The notes under the pieces are model-generated. The model had not been told where the DNA came from. It saw only the letters and a list, made by a program, of their open reading frames with translations, and made no database searches. A DNA stretch of 64,000 nt from Methanoregula sp. UBA64 (GTDB lineage Archaea; Halobacteriota; Methanomicrobia; Methanomicrobiales; Methanospirillaceae), in assembly GCF_002502735.1 (NCBI RefSeq), contig NZ_DAQC01000004.1, forward strand, positions 8,266 to 72,265, read 5' to 3'. A program made the translations under genes and the position numbers. Below, one piece after another: positions 15,960-25,109 of the stretch (position 1 is the first letter of the stretch; each line of letters begins with the position of its first letter).

Positions 15960-17294
15960 TCAGGCTGCCCGCTCTTTTCTCTTCAGCTTCGCAAGCACCC
16001 GTTTCTTCTTTTCGATAGCCGCCTCCGATGCCTTCAGGACGCCTTTTTGCATCTCCTCAAAGGCCGGCACATCGGTATCGACCACCTTTTTTACCGGAGT
16101 ATATGCCGATTCCCGGAACCGTGGCTGGAAGTCGGTCTCTTTCCCGCCGGATATGAGAACCGATTCCGGTTTTCCTTTCTCCACGTACCCGATCTCGCGG
16201 CAGCCGACCCCGGTAGCATTTATCGTCCGGATAATCTCCGGTGCATCGGCTTTTGGTGCGACAATGAGGAGTGCATCGAGCGAGACGCCGAGGAAGTCGA
16301 TCTCCAGGGCATCGAGCATCTTCTGCACCCGGGGGTTAACGAGCGCCTTTGCGTCCTCTTCTTTTACCACCATCCGGCACTGTGCGGTCTCGGTCATCTC
16401 GAAGATGTCGCCTCGCAGGCCGCCATTGGTCACATCGGTCATCGCATGGATCTTATCAAAGACCGGGCTTTTTATCAACGCCTCGCAGGTAGTGAGGAAG
16501 TTGAGGTTGATTGTCTCTTCCACGACCTCGGGGAACCCGGAGTAGATGGCAGCAGTTGCAATCGTCCCGCCGCCCGCGCCTTCGGTCATCAGGATCGCAT
16601 CGCCTGCCTGCGTGGACTTTCTCGCGGTCAGGTGCCGGGCCACGCCCACGCAGCCCACGCAGCCGGTGAGCCGGCTGCCAAGCACCATGTCGCCGCCGAT
16701 GCGGAGGGTCGAACCGGTCACGAGCGGCACGTCCATTGCCTCCCCGACGGCCGTGATACCCGCGGTGTAATCGAAGATCTTTGCCACGTCCCCGTCGTCG
16801 GCAACGTGGATATCGGAGAAGAGCATCACCGGCTTTGCGCCCATCACGTAGAGGTCGCGGAGCGTTGCCCGGGTCACATGGAACCCGGCAAGGAACGGGT
16901 AATCGGAAAGCCGGGAGTGCATCCCGTCGACAGTACAGACGATATACTCCCCGCCGGCCTTTACCGCCCCGGCATCGTCCATCTCGTCCACGCCCACCGA
17001 TGCAGAGGTTTTCCCGATAATCCGGGCGATCTGGCGGTGCGCAAAAAAGTCGCCTTTGCCCCGGGAACCGACCCCGAACTCCCCCATCTTTACTCCTGCC
17101 GGCGCGAAACTAAAAAAGTCGCCGGAGAGTCCCTGCGTGTTCTTAACCTCTGTGACGACCGCCCGGGCAAAGGCTTGTGTGTATCCGGCCCGGGAATGTT
17201 TTATCTCGGTTATCCGCCCGGCAAGGTTTTGTATGACGGTATTTTCATCTTCGCCGGCTGCGAGATGCACGCGGGCGTATTCCTCAACATCCAT
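15960..17294 (-). CDS. AIR-synthase-related protein (PurM/HypE/SelD superfamily, COG1973-like)
   Basis: 444 residues. It has the PurM-type two-domain fold: N-terminal dimer domain with VGVDEMDDAGAV, VDGMHSRLSDYPF and RDLYVMGAKPV, then an ATP-binding C-terminal domain with DAILMTEGAGGGTIA and AMTDVTNGGLRGDI. It is closest in style to methanogen AIR-synthase-like proteins once listed as HypE-like, which lack the C-terminal Cys of true HypE. That Cys is absent here, as the tail is a Lys/Arg-rich coil. An ATP-dependent activation of an unknown carboxyl or amide group is likely. Transcribed alone. Confidence 0.83.
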   Translation of the reverse strand: MDVEEYARVHLAAGEDENTVIQNLAGRITEIKHSRAGYTQAFARAVVTEVKNTQGLSGDFFSFAPAGVKMGEFGVGSRGKGDFFAHRQIARIIGKTSASVGVDEMDDAGAVKAGGEYIVCTVDGMHSRLSDYPFLAGFHVTRATLRDLYVMGAKPVMLFSDIHVADDGDVAKIFDYTAGITAVGEAMDVPLVTGSTLRIGGDMVLGSRLTGCVGCVGVARHLTARKSTQAGDAILMTEGAGGGTIATAAIYSGFPEVVEETINLNFLTTCEALIKSPVFDKIHAMTDVTNGGLRGDIFEMTETAQCRMVVKEEDAKALVNPRVQKMLDALEIDFLGVSLDALLIVAPKADAPEIIRTINATGVGCREIGYVEKGKPESVLISGGKETDFQPRFRESAYTPVKKVVDTDVPAFEEMQKGVLKASEAAIEKKKRVLAKLKRKERAA

Positions 17295-17351
17295 ATGATC
17301 CGTATTCGTGCCGGGCCATAAATACCTCAGGGGTTTTTTAGGGCTGCCTGC

Positions 17352-18299
17352 CTACCTGCTCAGGATATCCAGCACTTCTGCAAACGTGCGATGGGCATCC
17401 TCAAACCGCCCCTCCTTTAACTGGGCAAAACCCCTCGCAACGCCGGCCCGCACGTCCTTTATATCGATATAATAGGCCTGGTCAAAGGCCTTCCCCGATT
17501 CGCGGAACTTTCGCAGTGCAAAACAGGAGTTGCTCAAGGCAACCCAGGCATCGGCGTTTACCGGATCAGTGCCCAGGGATTCCGTGAGGCATGCGATCGC
17601 TTCGTCGTGCCTGCCAAGCAGGGAGAGCGCGAGCCCCTTGCGGTAGAGTACCCGGGGGTTTTGCGGCTGGAGAGAAAGCGCATGGTCCAGCGGGATGAGC
17701 GCATCCTCGTACCGTTTCTGGTTGATCCGTGCAATTCCTTTGTTGAGGTGGGCGGAGAGGTAAAACGGGAAGATCTTTAGTGCCCGGTCATAACAGGCCA
17801 CCTCTTCCTCGTACCGCTTAAGTTTCCCGAGAGCGTACCCCTTGTTCACCCATGCCGACAGGTACTTTCCCCGCAGGGAAAGGGCACGCTCGCAGCACTC
17901 CACCTCTTCTGCATATCTCCCCAGCATCCCCAGAGCCACGCCCCTGCTGTTCCAGGCAGCAGCATCTTCCGGATCGAGGGCCAGCGCCCGGTCGCAGCAT
18001 GCAATCTTCTCCTCGAACCGCTTGAGTTTTCCCAGGGCAAATCCCTTCGTGGTCCAGGCCCCGGTACATGCGGGATCGAGTTCGAGGGCCTTGTCGCAGC
18101 AGGCTATCTCCTCCTCGTACCTTCCCAGTTTCCCGAGCGCAAATCCCATTCCCGTCAGGGCAGATGCGGAACGGGGGTTTATGGCAAGGGCTTGGGCATA
18201 CGACGCGAGTGCGTCCTCGTGCCGTCCCTCCCTGCTGTCGATTTGGCCTTTCCTGCAGCACTCCTCCGCAGAGACCCCTGGTTGTTCCTGTTCTATCAT
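17352..18299 (-). CDS. TPR repeat protein
   Basis: 315 residues made almost wholly of about eight tetratricopeptide repeats with 34-residue spacing. Each has the W/L-G-Y/A-A-P pattern, for example SASALTGMGFALGKLGRY, and CCDKALELDP recurs with minor changes through the first half. The repeated LGRYEEE/KRFEE units are very similar, implying recent internal duplication. No signal peptide or membrane helix. Such proteins scaffold protein complexes; no partner is evident. Start ATG 18299 (MIEQEQPG). Confidence 0.9.
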   Translation of the reverse strand: MIEQEQPGVSAEECCRKGQIDSREGRHEDALASYAQALAINPRSASALTGMGFALGKLGRYEEEIACCDKALELDPACTGAWTTKGFALGKLKRFEEKIACCDRALALDPEDAAAWNSRGVALGMLGRYAEEVECCERALSLRGKYLSAWVNKGYALGKLKRYEEEVACYDRALKIFPFYLSAHLNKGIARINQKRYEDALIPLDHALSLQPQNPRVLYRKGLALSLLGRHDEAIACLTESLGTDPVNADAWVALSNSCFALRKFRESGKAFDQAYYIDIKDVRAGVARGFAQLKEGRFEDAHRTFAEVLDILSR

Positions 18300-18453
18300 G
18301 CCAGTAGGTTACGGACCCCTCGGGCACGGCCCCAGCAACGGATTGTAGCGCAGAGGAAGAGCCCGGAACTTTCTTACGTTCCAGTAATAGCGGTTCTCTT
18401 TTTTTATAGATACCTGACCGTGCGCCGGGTTCTCCTGCAGGACATCCTGGTTT

Positions 18454-18924
18454 TCAGGTGACCCGGTACCCGTGCCTTTCCAGGTACTCCGCACGGCGCT
18501 CCTCTGCATCCGGGCACGATTCGGGGATCTCTTTTTCCGCAGCCTCCCAGAGTGCCTTGAGGTCTGCGTCGTCCGAGTGCAGGTTCAGGGTCCCGGTGAC
18601 CGTTCCCCGGGGATTCCCTTTCGTATCGGCGATCCGCATGACCACGCACCGGTAGAACTTGCACTGGGCAGGACTGTCGCGGTGGATGGTGCACCTCAAA
18701 AGGCTGCCATCGGGACGGAGGAACCGGCAGGCATGCGGGTGCGCGTCGGGAAACGTGTGATCCGAGAAGATCTCACGCTTGTCCTCATCGATGCACGCGG
18801 TAAACGGCGTCCCGGTCGAGACGGATTCGCAGGCAAACGTAAAAGGCCCGGTCTGGCGCTCGATGACGATATAATCCCCAAGATGCATGCAGCATGTTCC
18901 GCACTGCCGGCAGGTAAACACCAT
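18454..18924 (-). CDS. YkgJ-family cysteine-cluster protein (putative zinc/iron-chelating)
   Basis: 156 residues. The N-terminus has TCRQCGTCCMHLGDY, the CxxCxxCC signature of the YkgJ family, and later Cys (CRFLRPDGSLLRCTIH and CKFYRCV) complete the presumed metal site. Family members are thought to bind Zn or Fe-S and some affect protein methylation or flagellar lysine modification; here no such neighbour exists. Probably monocistronic. Function unproven. Confidence 0.85.
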   Translation of the reverse strand: MVFTCRQCGTCCMHLGDYIVIERQTGPFTFACESVSTGTPFTACIDEDKREIFSDHTFPDAHPHACRFLRPDGSLLRCTIHRDSPAQCKFYRCVVMRIADTKGNPRGTVTGTLNLHSDDADLKALWEAAEKEIPESCPDAEERRAEYLERHGYRVT

Positions 18925-19033
18925 CTGATCCTCTGCGGGATACTATAAGCGAACGCCGGGTGTAACGGTAAACCGGCAAACGCCGTTCCCTTTTATGTAT
19001 CCGGTTTTCTATCAGGGGTAAAAAAAGCGTCGG

Positions 19034-19663
19034 TTAATGGATCTTATCCGCCGCGGACCGGGCAAGTGCCTTGAGAGTCTCGTAATCCGTAGTCGTTCCC
19101 CCCATGGTCAGTTCCTCGTACACGTTCTTTTTGGTAAAGATGATCGTATACGTCGAGGAGAACGGATCGGCCGTGGGTTTCCGGAAGGCATAGGTGTGCT
19201 CGCCCAGATTCGGGCAGGGGAGCTCGTAGATCGTCTCCCCGGAACCGGTTCCCGCGACGACGGCATCCTTTTTTACGTTATACACCAGGTTCATGTTTTC
19301 CCGGGCATAAATGCCAATCACCTGCCGGAACCCGGTCAGGTCGTCCTTTGCCTTGTTCATCCGGTAATAGGTGACCTGGTACCCGTCCCGCCATCCCAGG
19401 TCGCGCAGTACCTGTTCTGTCTCGCGGTAGGTAAGGTCGGAGCGTTCCTTGAGGATATAGTCTGCCGGCATATCGGCGGGTTCGAGGGCCATATCAGAGG
19501 CCCTTACGGTCGCAACAGGGCTGTTTGTTGTGGGCACCGGGGAAGGTGCGGCGGTGATCTCCGGCGTCGGGGCGACCGGATCGGGAAAGATGGCCGAGAG
19601 ACATCCTGCACTGGCAAGGGCTGCCGCAAGGACCACACAGAGAAGACCTGCTCCGGTATGCAT
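19034..19663 (-). CDS. Putative lipoprotein of unknown function
   Basis: 209 residues. The N-terminus is a lipoprotein signal: hydrophobic LLCVVLAAALASAGC with a lipobox ending at Cys20, followed by a Pro/Thr-rich linker (PDPVAPTPEITAAPSP) typical of archaeal surface proteins. The folded part starts near residue 55 (ASDMALEPADMPADYILKE). It is probably tethered to the outer face of the membrane. No family recognised. Confidence 0.8.
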   Translation of the reverse strand: MHTGAGLLCVVLAAALASAGCLSAIFPDPVAPTPEITAAPSPVPTTNSPVATVRASDMALEPADMPADYILKERSDLTYRETEQVLRDLGWRDGYQVTYYRMNKAKDDLTGFRQVIGIYARENMNLVYNVKKDAVVAGTGSGETIYELPCPNLGEHTYAFRKPTADPFSSTYTIIFTKKNVYEELTMGGTTTDYETLKALARSAADKIH

Positions 19664-19810
19664 ATCCTACGGTTGATAAGTAGTACGGTAAATTGTTTCT
19701 CGCACGGGCAGGGAGATTAAAAAAACATCCGGGCCGGTTATGTCAGCGGGATCCGTGCAGAAACACTTTAACCGAGACAGCTCCATCTCCTCCTAAAGAA
19801 GGTCTGTTAC

Positions 19811-20260
19811 ATGCCGGCCGGCAGTATCGCAATGCTTGACGTGGATCACCATATTCACCTGATCCCCGTAGGAAGAGTACAGAAGCTGAGTATCGAACAT
19901 TCTGCAATCAAAAAAGTGGAGAACGAGAAGTTCGAGGTTGCATGTATTCTCAGGCTTTTTGTTGAAGGGGACACCCACCCCCTTGAAGATGTGATCCGGC
20001 TTACGTTTGCCGCTGCACGCCTGCCCGGGCCGCAGATGATGACCGAACTGACATTTATCCAGAACCATATCATAAAGGAGATCTTCGACTGGGCGTTATC
20101 CGGCGAACTGTCCACGTGTTCTTCGGACGATCCGCTGGCAAAAGAGTGCGGGGTTGCCCTCTCGTCTACGATTATGAGGGAACTGCTTGCTTCAAAGACA
20201 CTCAAAGACGTGCTCGATCGCCACGGCGCACTTTCGGAATCCATGGCGGTGACACGGTAA
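19811..20260 (+). CDS. Hypothetical cytosolic protein
   Basis: 149 residues, mixed alpha/beta composition, no membrane segment, no Cys-pair motif. An internal ATG at 19832 (MLDVDHHIHL) is an alternative start. KVENEKFEVACILRLFVEG and the long helical C-terminal half (ELTFIQNHIIKEIFDWALSG) are the main features. I do not recognise the family. It precedes the zinc-ribbon membrane protein by about 100 bases on the same strand. Confidence 0.7.
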   Translation: MPAGSIAMLDVDHHIHLIPVGRVQKLSIEHSAIKKVENEKFEVACILRLFVEGDTHPLEDVIRLTFAAARLPGPQMMTELTFIQNHIIKEIFDWALSGELSTCSSDDPLAKECGVALSSTIMRELLASKTLKDVLDRHGALSESMAVTR

Positions 20261-20357
20261 AACAATGCCACAAAGGTAATCTTCTTACTGGTGCAAATAT
20301 CTATCACGGCAGATTTCCCGCGCTTAACCCGATACGAGGAAAAAGGAAGTCATAAGT

Positions 20358-21935
20358 ATGGACGATCCAGCGTTACAAGGCGACGAGCAGATACTTATCC
20401 GGACTCAGGGAGTCCATGTAAAATCGATCTCCTTTGAGGGGATCCTGACCACCCGGCGCATCATCCTGGTGGACCGGATCAAGGGGGTCCTCCCCCCAAA
20501 GGAGATCCCGCTTTCCACCATCCAGTCCGTAGAACCCGGGGAGAATGCTATCCGGGACCAGGTGATCGCCCTCGGCGTGATCACAAGGACCGGCGGGGCC
20601 CGGCAGATGGTGCTCACCTTCTCCCGTGAAGGGGGAGGGAACCGGGCAAAGGAACGCGACGAATGGGTCCGCCAGATCGAGGCGCACCTCGGAGGGCCGT
20701 CGTTTGAACCGGTGGCGCAACCGGCACCGGTCAGGAGCATTCCCCCGCAGTACGGGGCCCCGGGCGCGTACGCCCCTTCCGGCTACCCCGCCCCCGCACA
20801 GCCCCGTGCCGAACCCCCGACGGCCATGCCCGCTCCCGAACCCGCACCTGCTCCCCAGGAGACTATCCTTGGAACCTATTGTACCAAATGCGGCACGAAG
20901 GTACCGGAGAATTCGGCCTTCTGCAACAAGTGCGGGACACGTATCATGAGGCCCGGGGAAACCGCACCTGCCGCGGCCCCGGCACCTGCGGCAGTACAGA
21001 AAGCGCGTCCGGTCGAGCGGGAGATGCAGTCCGTTGAACCGCTGATGGAGAGATCGACCGTCTCGGCACCGCGGGATCCCCTCCGCACCCCTCCGCAGGC
21101 ACCGCCCGCCCGGCCATACACCGCCCCGACGCCGGTTGCTGCTCCCCCGGCCACGCCGGCGGCGCATGCTGCCCCGGCACCGGCAAAGAAGGAGAAGAGA
21201 CGGTTTATGCCCAAACTCTTCTCCCCAAAAGACCTGCCGCCGACTCCGCTTGTCCAGACGTCCGCAAAACCGCCCGCTCCCAAAAAGCCGTCCAATAAGA
21301 AGAAGATCCTTCTTATTGCCGGCGTTGTTATCGTGCTCCTTGTCGTTGTCGTCGGGGCAGTAGTTGTCCTACCAAAGACGGGACTGCTCACCGGCCTCTT
21401 CCATGGATCGACGAGTAGCGGATCCAGCGGCGCCGCAGCAACGGCAACCGTTACCGCAAAAACCACGTCATCAGCAGGATCTGCGGCCGGTGTCGTTGCT
21501 GCAACGCTGACACCGGTTTCAGTCCCCCAGAGCGGCGTATTTGTCTATGTAAACTATATCGGCGGATGGAAGGGTACCTATGGAACGGCAAACGAGACGT
21601 TCAAGGCCACGAACTCCGGCGAACGCATCATGGAAGTGGTGAATGCAACCGGACCGGTCTCTGCATCGTTCGGGAAACAGGACGGCTCCAGCCACGGACT
21701 TACCGTCACGATCTACAAGAACGGCAAAGCACTGACAACCGGGACCTCCACTGCGGCAAACGGCCAGGTAACCCTCTCCGTGGATACCGTTACCGGCGTT
21801 GCACAGCAGCCGGTGGTCAGCGGGGGCAACAGTGCCGCCGTAACAACGACGGTTGCGGCTGCCACGAACACTACGGTAAAAACAACGACAAGCGCTACGG
21901 CAAACGTGACCGCAGCAAAAACAACTGCAAAATAG
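20358..21935 (+). CDS. PH-like domain, zinc-ribbon, single-TM surface protein
   Basis: 525 residues in clear blocks. Residues 1-110 look like a PH-type domain (GILTTRRIILVDRIKG, ending WVRQIEAHLGG). A Pro/Ala linker follows, then a zinc ribbon at about 173-198 (YCTKCGTKVP, FCNKCGTRI), a second Pro/Ala-rich stretch, one membrane helix at about 315-338 (LLIAGVVIVLLVVVVG) and a Ser/Thr-rich outer domain containing YVNYIGGWKGTYG. Topology is cytosolic sensor or adaptor inside, binding domain outside. Similar mosaics are common in Methanomicrobiales. No enzymatic motif. Confidence 0.82.
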   Translation: MDDPALQGDEQILIRTQGVHVKSISFEGILTTRRIILVDRIKGVLPPKEIPLSTIQSVEPGENAIRDQVIALGVITRTGGARQMVLTFSREGGGNRAKERDEWVRQIEAHLGGPSFEPVAQPAPVRSIPPQYGAPGAYAPSGYPAPAQPRAEPPTAMPAPEPAPAPQETILGTYCTKCGTKVPENSAFCNKCGTRIMRPGETAPAAAPAPAAVQKARPVEREMQSVEPLMERSTVSAPRDPLRTPPQAPPARPYTAPTPVAAPPATPAAHAAPAPAKKEKRRFMPKLFSPKDLPPTPLVQTSAKPPAPKKPSNKKKILLIAGVVIVLLVVVVGAVVVLPKTGLLTGLFHGSTSSGSSGAAATATVTAKTTSSAGSAAGVVAATLTPVSVPQSGVFVYVNYIGGWKGTYGTANETFKATNSGERIMEVVNATGPVSASFGKQDGSSHGLTVTIYKNGKALTTGTSTAANGQVTLSVDTVTGVAQQPVVSGGNSAAVTTTVAAATNTTVKTTTSATANVTAAKTTAK

Positions 21936-22161
21936 ACCCCTCGTTAATCGCACGAGATACCGGGGAATCCCCCGGTACTTTTTTTATTTTGCCTTTTTTT
22001 AGATCCCCGGTCCCCCTAAATCATGGTAGAGCCATCATCGCGGGGCAGGCGGGATTGTCCGCATCCTCCCTAACGGGCAGTGTCCCTGGCCGGCGAGACC
22101 ATGACCGGTTCAGCGGAGTTTATATGTCCGACGCCAGAACATAGGTTAAGAAGAGAATACC

Positions 22162-22764
22162 ATGGCTGAAGGCAAACCTATCCCCCCGAAGGGTGCAGAG
22201 ACCCTGGATCGCCAGGGTACCGATATGCTGGTACAGACGTTCCATTCAGACGCAGATCCGGCTATCCGGAGATATGCCGTCTATCTCCTCGGAAAATCCG
22301 GCGATCCCCTGGCCCTGCGGCCCCTGGTCGAAGCGCTTGCCGATCCGGAAAAAACCGTGCGGGAGCAGGCCATGCTCTCGCTCGTGGACTCCGGGAGATC
22401 CGCGATCACTCCCCTGACCGATGCCCTGGCAAAAGATCCCAAATGGGAGGCACGGTACCGTGCTGCCGAGGCCCTCGGAAAACTTGCCGACGAAGAGGTC
22501 CTTATGCCCCTTATCCGGGGGTTAAACGACAAACGCGACCATGTCCGTTACATGGCGGCAAAGGGGCTTATGATGCTCGGGGACTCCCGCGCCATCGAAC
22601 CGTTAATCATTCTCCTTGCCGATGAAAACCGTGTGGTGCGGATGATGACCGCACGGGCCCTCTCCGCGATAGGGGGAGAACGGGGACACCGTGCGCTGGA
22701 GGCTGCGCTTTCTTCCGAGCAGGACGAAGAAGTAAAGAATGTTCTCCGCGAAGCACTGCAATAA
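22162..22764 (+). CDS. HEAT-repeat (PBS-lyase-type) protein
   Basis: 200 residues consisting of about six short HEAT repeats of 31 residues, e.g. AIRRYAVYLLGKSGDP, ALRPLVEALADPEKTV and VRYMAAKGLMMLGDSRA. Such solenoids bind partner proteins; the phycobilin lyase name is historical. TATA and ribosome-site candidates lie in the 226-base upstream gap (GAGAATACC before the ATG is weak). No partner gene is obvious. Confidence 0.88.
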   Translation: MAEGKPIPPKGAETLDRQGTDMLVQTFHSDADPAIRRYAVYLLGKSGDPLALRPLVEALADPEKTVREQAMLSLVDSGRSAITPLTDALAKDPKWEARYRAAEALGKLADEEVLMPLIRGLNDKRDHVRYMAAKGLMMLGDSRAIEPLIILLADENRVVRMMTARALSAIGGERGHRALEAALSSEQDEEVKNVLREALQ

Positions 22765-22931
22765 GGTTACTGAAGGATAATACCGAAGGCTTTGCCGTTT
22801 TCGGCAATCAAATGAAAATAATTATAGGTCAGCCCGGTCAGATCCCTCAAAACAACTCGAGAGGGGATATATGCCCGGCGTAATCCTTTGCAGGATCTCG
22901 GGAAACACTACCTGAAAGAGAGGGATGACCG

Positions 22932-25085
22932 TTGGGGATAAGAGATTTTCATTTCAATAAAAGCCGTTCCTTCTCCTATACCCTCCTTATCTCCATGGTA
23001 CTGCTGGTCATCTGCCTTGTCGGGCTCATGACGGTGTATAACTATATCACGCTCAAGAACAGTTTTGACCAGGAGTCCCTGAACCTGGAGATACAGTCGG
23101 AACAGAGTATCGGGGCTGCACTGCGGCAGACCGATACAACAACGAGTGTGATGGACGAGCAGCTTAACCAGCAGATGCTCAGGGGATTTACCACCTTTTT
23201 TGCAGAATATAACCGGTCCGGCCACGATCCGGCAGCAATGGATCTTTCCAGAGTAAAAGAGACCCTTGGCGAGGGATACGATGTCGATGTCATCAATGAG
23301 TCCGGGGTGATCGTCTATTCGAGTTACCCCTCGGAGATAGGACTGGATTTCAGGAACGTCCCCTATTTCTACGATTACCTGACGAAGATCCGCCAGTCCG
23401 AAGGATTCTTCCCGGATCGTGTCGTGCACGAGATGCTGGGCACCGGCAAGTACCGCAAGTACGCATACGAACCCACGCCCGATCACCGGTATGTACTGGA
23501 GATAGGGTATTCCACCCCCTCATTTAGTGAGGTTAATTCAAAGCTTGACGATGAGAAGAACATCGCAGATATCGTAGCGGTGAATCCGTATATCGACACG
23601 TTCCACGTTTACGATGTGACCGGACACCGGACAGACGATGCAAGCCTGCCGGACAACTGGACCGAGGATAACCTCCAGCGGGTGATCGCATCGCGACAGA
23701 CCCTTGAGAGCATCGATCCGGCAGATCACACAAAGGTCAGGTACCTGTTTGTCGATCTCAAGAACCCCCGGTACGGGTCCGACCTGAGCAGGATCGTTGA
23801 GTTGCGGTATAACTCCGGGCGCATCCAGGAGGCGCTCAACAACCTTGTCTTCATTCACCTGGTGTTCGGGAGTTTTGCGATCTTTGTAGGATGTATTATC
23901 GCGTTTTTCCTCTCCCGGAGGATGACCCGCCCCATAGCCAAGATCGCACGCGATGTAGATAGTATTGCCGGCGGGGATTTCGACCACCGTATCGGTACGA
24001 CCAGTGCCCGGGAGTTCCAGACCCTGGAAAAAGGGATCAACACGATGGTGGACTCCTTAAAAGCCGCGACAAAATCCCTCAAGGACGATGAGATCTTCCA
24101 GAACGACCTCATGACCCAGATACCGGTTGCGGTCTTTATAAAACGGACCGATACCGGCAGGTATTTTTTCTGGAACCGGGCAAGCGAGGAGATCTTTGAA
24201 CGGCCGGCGGACGAGGTGATCGGGAAGACCGACGAGGAACTCTTCCCGGGCCCCATGGCGGACCGGATAAAAAAAGAAGACCGGGAAGCGCTTGGCACCC
24301 GGGTGGAACTCAGGTACTCAAAAGTAACGACAAAGACGAAAGGAGAACGCATCATCCACATGATCATCGTCCCGATCCCCGATTCCACAAAATCGGTGCG
24401 GTACCTCCTCGGTATTGCCGAGGACGTGACCGACGAGGCAACCAAGCTCAAGCGGGATCTCCTCTTCAGCATCACGCGGAGCGATATCCTCGAACAGCTT
24501 GCCGTGATTATGACCCACCTCGAACGGGCCCAGCTCAAGGCAACGCAGGACGAGATGGAGATCTTTTTTGCAAAGACCCTCGGGTCCGTGGAGGCCATCA
24601 AGAACCAGATCGCGTACGAACGGGGGAACCAGGATCCCCGGACCATGGTATCGCCGGTCTGGCAGCCGGTTGACCGGGCATTCGACAAGGCAGTCCGGAT
24701 GCTGCCCGGGCAGACCACCGTTGATATCTCCTGCGGGACCGGCCCGGTGGAGATCCTTGCCGATCACCTCCTCCCCCGGATCTTCTTGAGTCTCCTTTCC
24801 CTCTCGTTCCGTCTCGGCGGGCCCGAATTTTCAAAGATACGCCTCGGTGCCCACCTCCAGGGAGATTCCCTTGCCCTTGTCTACGAAGACAACTGCATGG
24901 GCATCCCCGTTGAGGAAAAAGAACGGATATTCGAGTTTGGGTACAGCAGGGAAAATACCGCAAGCCTCTTTTTAGCCCGCGAGCTGCTCAGCTTTACCGG
25001 GATTACGATTACCGAGACCGGCGAACCGGGAAAAGGCCTGAGGTTCGTAATCCTTGTTCCAAAAGAGCATTTCCGGGGATTATAA
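22932..25085 (+). CDS. Membrane PAS sensor kinase with degenerate catalytic core
   Basis: About 717 residues. TM1 at about 16-40, an extracellular dCache-like sensor to about 300, TM2 at about 304-325, HAMP (RRMTRPIAKIARDVDSIAGGDF), then PAS at about 395-500 (DLMTQIPVAVFIKRTDTG). The C-terminal ATPase-like domain has a G1-like EDNCMGIP and IFEFGYS, but the N-box position reads FLSLLSLSF with no Asn, and no canonical H-box is seen; only His in MTHLERAQL is a candidate. I use TTG 22932, with an AGGGATGA ribosome site just upstream. It may signal without classical autophosphorylation. Confidence 0.82.
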   Translation: MGIRDFHFNKSRSFSYTLLISMVLLVICLVGLMTVYNYITLKNSFDQESLNLEIQSEQSIGAALRQTDTTTSVMDEQLNQQMLRGFTTFFAEYNRSGHDPAAMDLSRVKETLGEGYDVDVINESGVIVYSSYPSEIGLDFRNVPYFYDYLTKIRQSEGFFPDRVVHEMLGTGKYRKYAYEPTPDHRYVLEIGYSTPSFSEVNSKLDDEKNIADIVAVNPYIDTFHVYDVTGHRTDDASLPDNWTEDNLQRVIASRQTLESIDPADHTKVRYLFVDLKNPRYGSDLSRIVELRYNSGRIQEALNNLVFIHLVFGSFAIFVGCIIAFFLSRRMTRPIAKIARDVDSIAGGDFDHRIGTTSAREFQTLEKGINTMVDSLKAATKSLKDDEIFQNDLMTQIPVAVFIKRTDTGRYFFWNRASEEIFERPADEVIGKTDEELFPGPMADRIKKEDREALGTRVELRYSKVTTKTKGERIIHMIIVPIPDSTKSVRYLLGIAEDVTDEATKLKRDLLFSITRSDILEQLAVIMTHLERAQLKATQDEMEIFFAKTLGSVEAIKNQIAYERGNQDPRTMVSPVWQPVDRAFDKAVRMLPGQTTVDISCGTGPVEILADHLLPRIFLSLLSLSFRLGGPEFSKIRLGAHLQGDSLALVYEDNCMGIPVEEKERIFEFGYSRENTASLFLARELLSFTGITITETGEPGKGLRFVILVPKEHFRGL

Positions 25086-25109
25086 AAAAGGAAAAAATGC
25101 CGGTAACCG

